NCBI GenBank assembly: GCA_031400185.1 | Contig: JANNPN010000233.1 | Location: 1 to 7,583, forward strand | Reading direction: 5' to 3' | From: UTPRO1 sp031400185 | GTDB lineage: Bacteria; Desulfobacterota; Binatia; UTPRO1 | DNA length: 7,583 nucleotides | Shown: piece by piece, positions 7,025-7,583 of the stretch | Layout: every line of letters starts with the position of its first letter | Position numbering within the stretch: the stretch's first letter is position 1 | The notes under the pieces: generated by a model | The model's database searches: none | Told to the model about the DNA's origin: nothing | What the model saw: only the letters and a program-made list of their open reading frames with translations | Translations under genes and position numbers: made by a program

Positions 7025-7049
7025 CGCGCGGTCGTCGTCGGCGCCCCCG

Positions 7050-7583
7050 TCAAGGCACCGGGACGCCGTCGAGGACGCGTTTCACGACCTCGTCGGCGTC
7101 GATGTCCTCGGCTTCCGCTTCGTACGTGACGATCAGGCGGTGTCGGAGCACGTCCGGGGCGATCGACTTCACGTCCTGCGGCGTCACGTAGCCGCGGCCC
7201 TGGAGGAACGCGTGCGCCTTCGCGGCAAGCGTCAAGTAGAGGGTCGCGCGCGGGGAGGCGCCGTACTCGATCAGCGGGCCGAGATCGAGTTGAAACGTCG
7301 CCGGCTCGCGGGTCGCGAAGACCAGGTTCACGACGTACTCCTTGATCTTGTCGTCGAGGTAGATCTGGTCGACGAGCGCGCGCGCGCGGCGATGATCTCG
7401 TCGGTCGTGACCGTCGGCGTCACCTTCCGCGGGGTCCCGATCACGGCCATGCGCTCGAGGATCTGCCGCTCCTCCTCGCGCGTCGGATAGCCGACCTTGA
7501 GCTTCATCATGAAGCGGTCGACCTGGGCTTCCGGAAGCGGGTACGTGCCATACTGCTCGATCGGGTTCTGGGTCGCGAGCACG
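7050..7583 (-). CDS. moxR: MoxR-family AAA+ ATPase, C-terminal part, apparently frameshifted; 5' end outside window
   Basis: MoxR ATPases hydrolyse ATP as ring-forming AAA+ chaperones and work with VWA-domain proteins encoded beside them. Only the C-terminal part is present, so Walker A and Walker B lie beyond the right edge. The visible part starts inside the sensor-1 region (VLATQNPIEQ), continues through GTYPLPEAQVDRF, whose Arg is the likely arginine finger, and later shows the lid/sensor-2 motif EYGASPRAT and GRGYVTPQDVK, ending at VLDGVPVP. These blocks are in two frames. The first frame runs from 7582 to a stop at 7328 but turns into Ser/Thr/Arg nonsense after IIAARA. The second frame supplies LVDQIYLDDKIKEYVV and everything downstream to the stop at 7050. 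The switch falls in the GC tract at 7376-7388. Removing one CG restores a normal MoxR C-terminus. Family identity is certain; whether the gene is intact in the organism is not. It is the most upstream gene seen, 25 bases ahead of DUF58. Confidence 0.93.
   Translation of the reverse strand, partial: RARDPEPDRAVWHVPASGSPGRPLHDEAQGRLSDARGGAADPRAHGRDRDPAEGDADGHDRRDHRRARALVDQIYLDDKIKEYVVNLVFATREPATFQLDLGPLIEYGASPRATLYLTLAAKAHAFLQGRGYVTPQDVKSIAPDVLRHRLIVTYEAEAEDIDADEVVKRVLDGVPVP
7376..7388 (-). other. Alternating GC tract at the moxR frame switch
   Basis: Thirteen bases of uninterrupted alternating G and C sit where the two moxR reading frames must be joined. On the coding strand the family-like reading is Ile-Ile-Ala-Ala-Arg-Ala-Leu-Val-Asp-Gln-Ile-Tyr, which needs one CG unit fewer than the sequence shows. 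A one-repeat slip, in the cell or in sequencing or assembly, explains the break exactly. I see no classical X-XXY-YYZ slippery heptamer, so programmed frameshifting is less likely. Confidence 0.85.

Noticed and set aside
7328..7331. Two separate genes in the moxR region (one ending at 7328, one starting GTG at 7331)
   Set aside because: The two pieces are consecutive parts of one MoxR protein, and the residues between them are recovered in the second frame upstream of 7331; one frameshifted gene explains everything.
7376..7388. Programmed ribosomal frameshift in moxR
   Set aside because: A minus-one shift would restore the frame, but there is no classical slippery heptamer, and such a shift would insert an extra residue relative to the expected family sequence.
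1..7583. tRNA, rRNA, CRISPR array, insertion sequence or intrinsic terminator
   Set aside because: No spaced repeats, terminal inverted repeats with a transposase, or hairpin followed by a T-run were seen; almost all bases belong to coding sequence.

Overview
This window is GC-rich throughout and holds one co-oriented gene cluster on the minus strand. It is an extended MoxR/Bat operon (Bacteroides aerotolerance type). Read in the direction of transcription, from the right edge to the left, the order is: MoxR AAA+ ATPase (3' part only, with an apparent frameshift), a DUF58 protein, a membrane protein with a DUF4381-like C-terminal half, BatA, BatB, BatC and BatD. BatD carries a BatE-like TPR region at its C-terminus and runs off the left edge. 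No RNA genes, mobile elements, CRISPR arrays, attachment sites or credible plus-strand genes were found. The strong C/G third-position bias creates long mirror-image open frames on the other strand, and these are not genes.

The cluster, the signal peptides and the BatD-type periplasmic domains point to a Gram-negative bacterium with high GC. A deltaproteobacterium-like or other environmental lineage would fit, but nothing here fixes the taxon.

Right part (about 7583-6149): the MoxR C-terminal segment contains the sensor-1, 'PEAQVDRF' and 'GASPRAT' motifs. It is split by an extra CG dinucleotide in an alternating GC tract at 7376-7388. DUF58 follows after 25 bases. Middle part (6152-3079): a single-pass membrane protein, then the two membrane-anchored von Willebrand A (VWA) proteins BatA and BatB, both with complete MIDAS metal-binding motifs. 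The batA-batB junction is partly duplicated, leaving a 70-base spacer that can encode a 25-residue leader peptide. Left part (3082-1): BatC, with TPR repeats and a very long Gln/Glu/Asp tail, then BatD-BatE.

Adjacent genes overlap or nearly touch (ATGA overlaps, a 14-base overlap, a 9-base gap). This implies one polycistronic mRNA with translational coupling, whose promoter lies upstream of the window. In related systems MoxR ATPases are thought to act with VWA partners as chaperone or metal-insertion machinery for envelope proteins. Here three VWA proteins (DUF58, BatA, BatB) would be the partners. BatC, BatD/E and the DUF4381-like protein would supply periplasmic and membrane scaffolding. 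The biochemical role of Bat systems is still poorly defined, so this assignment is inferred from family and context.
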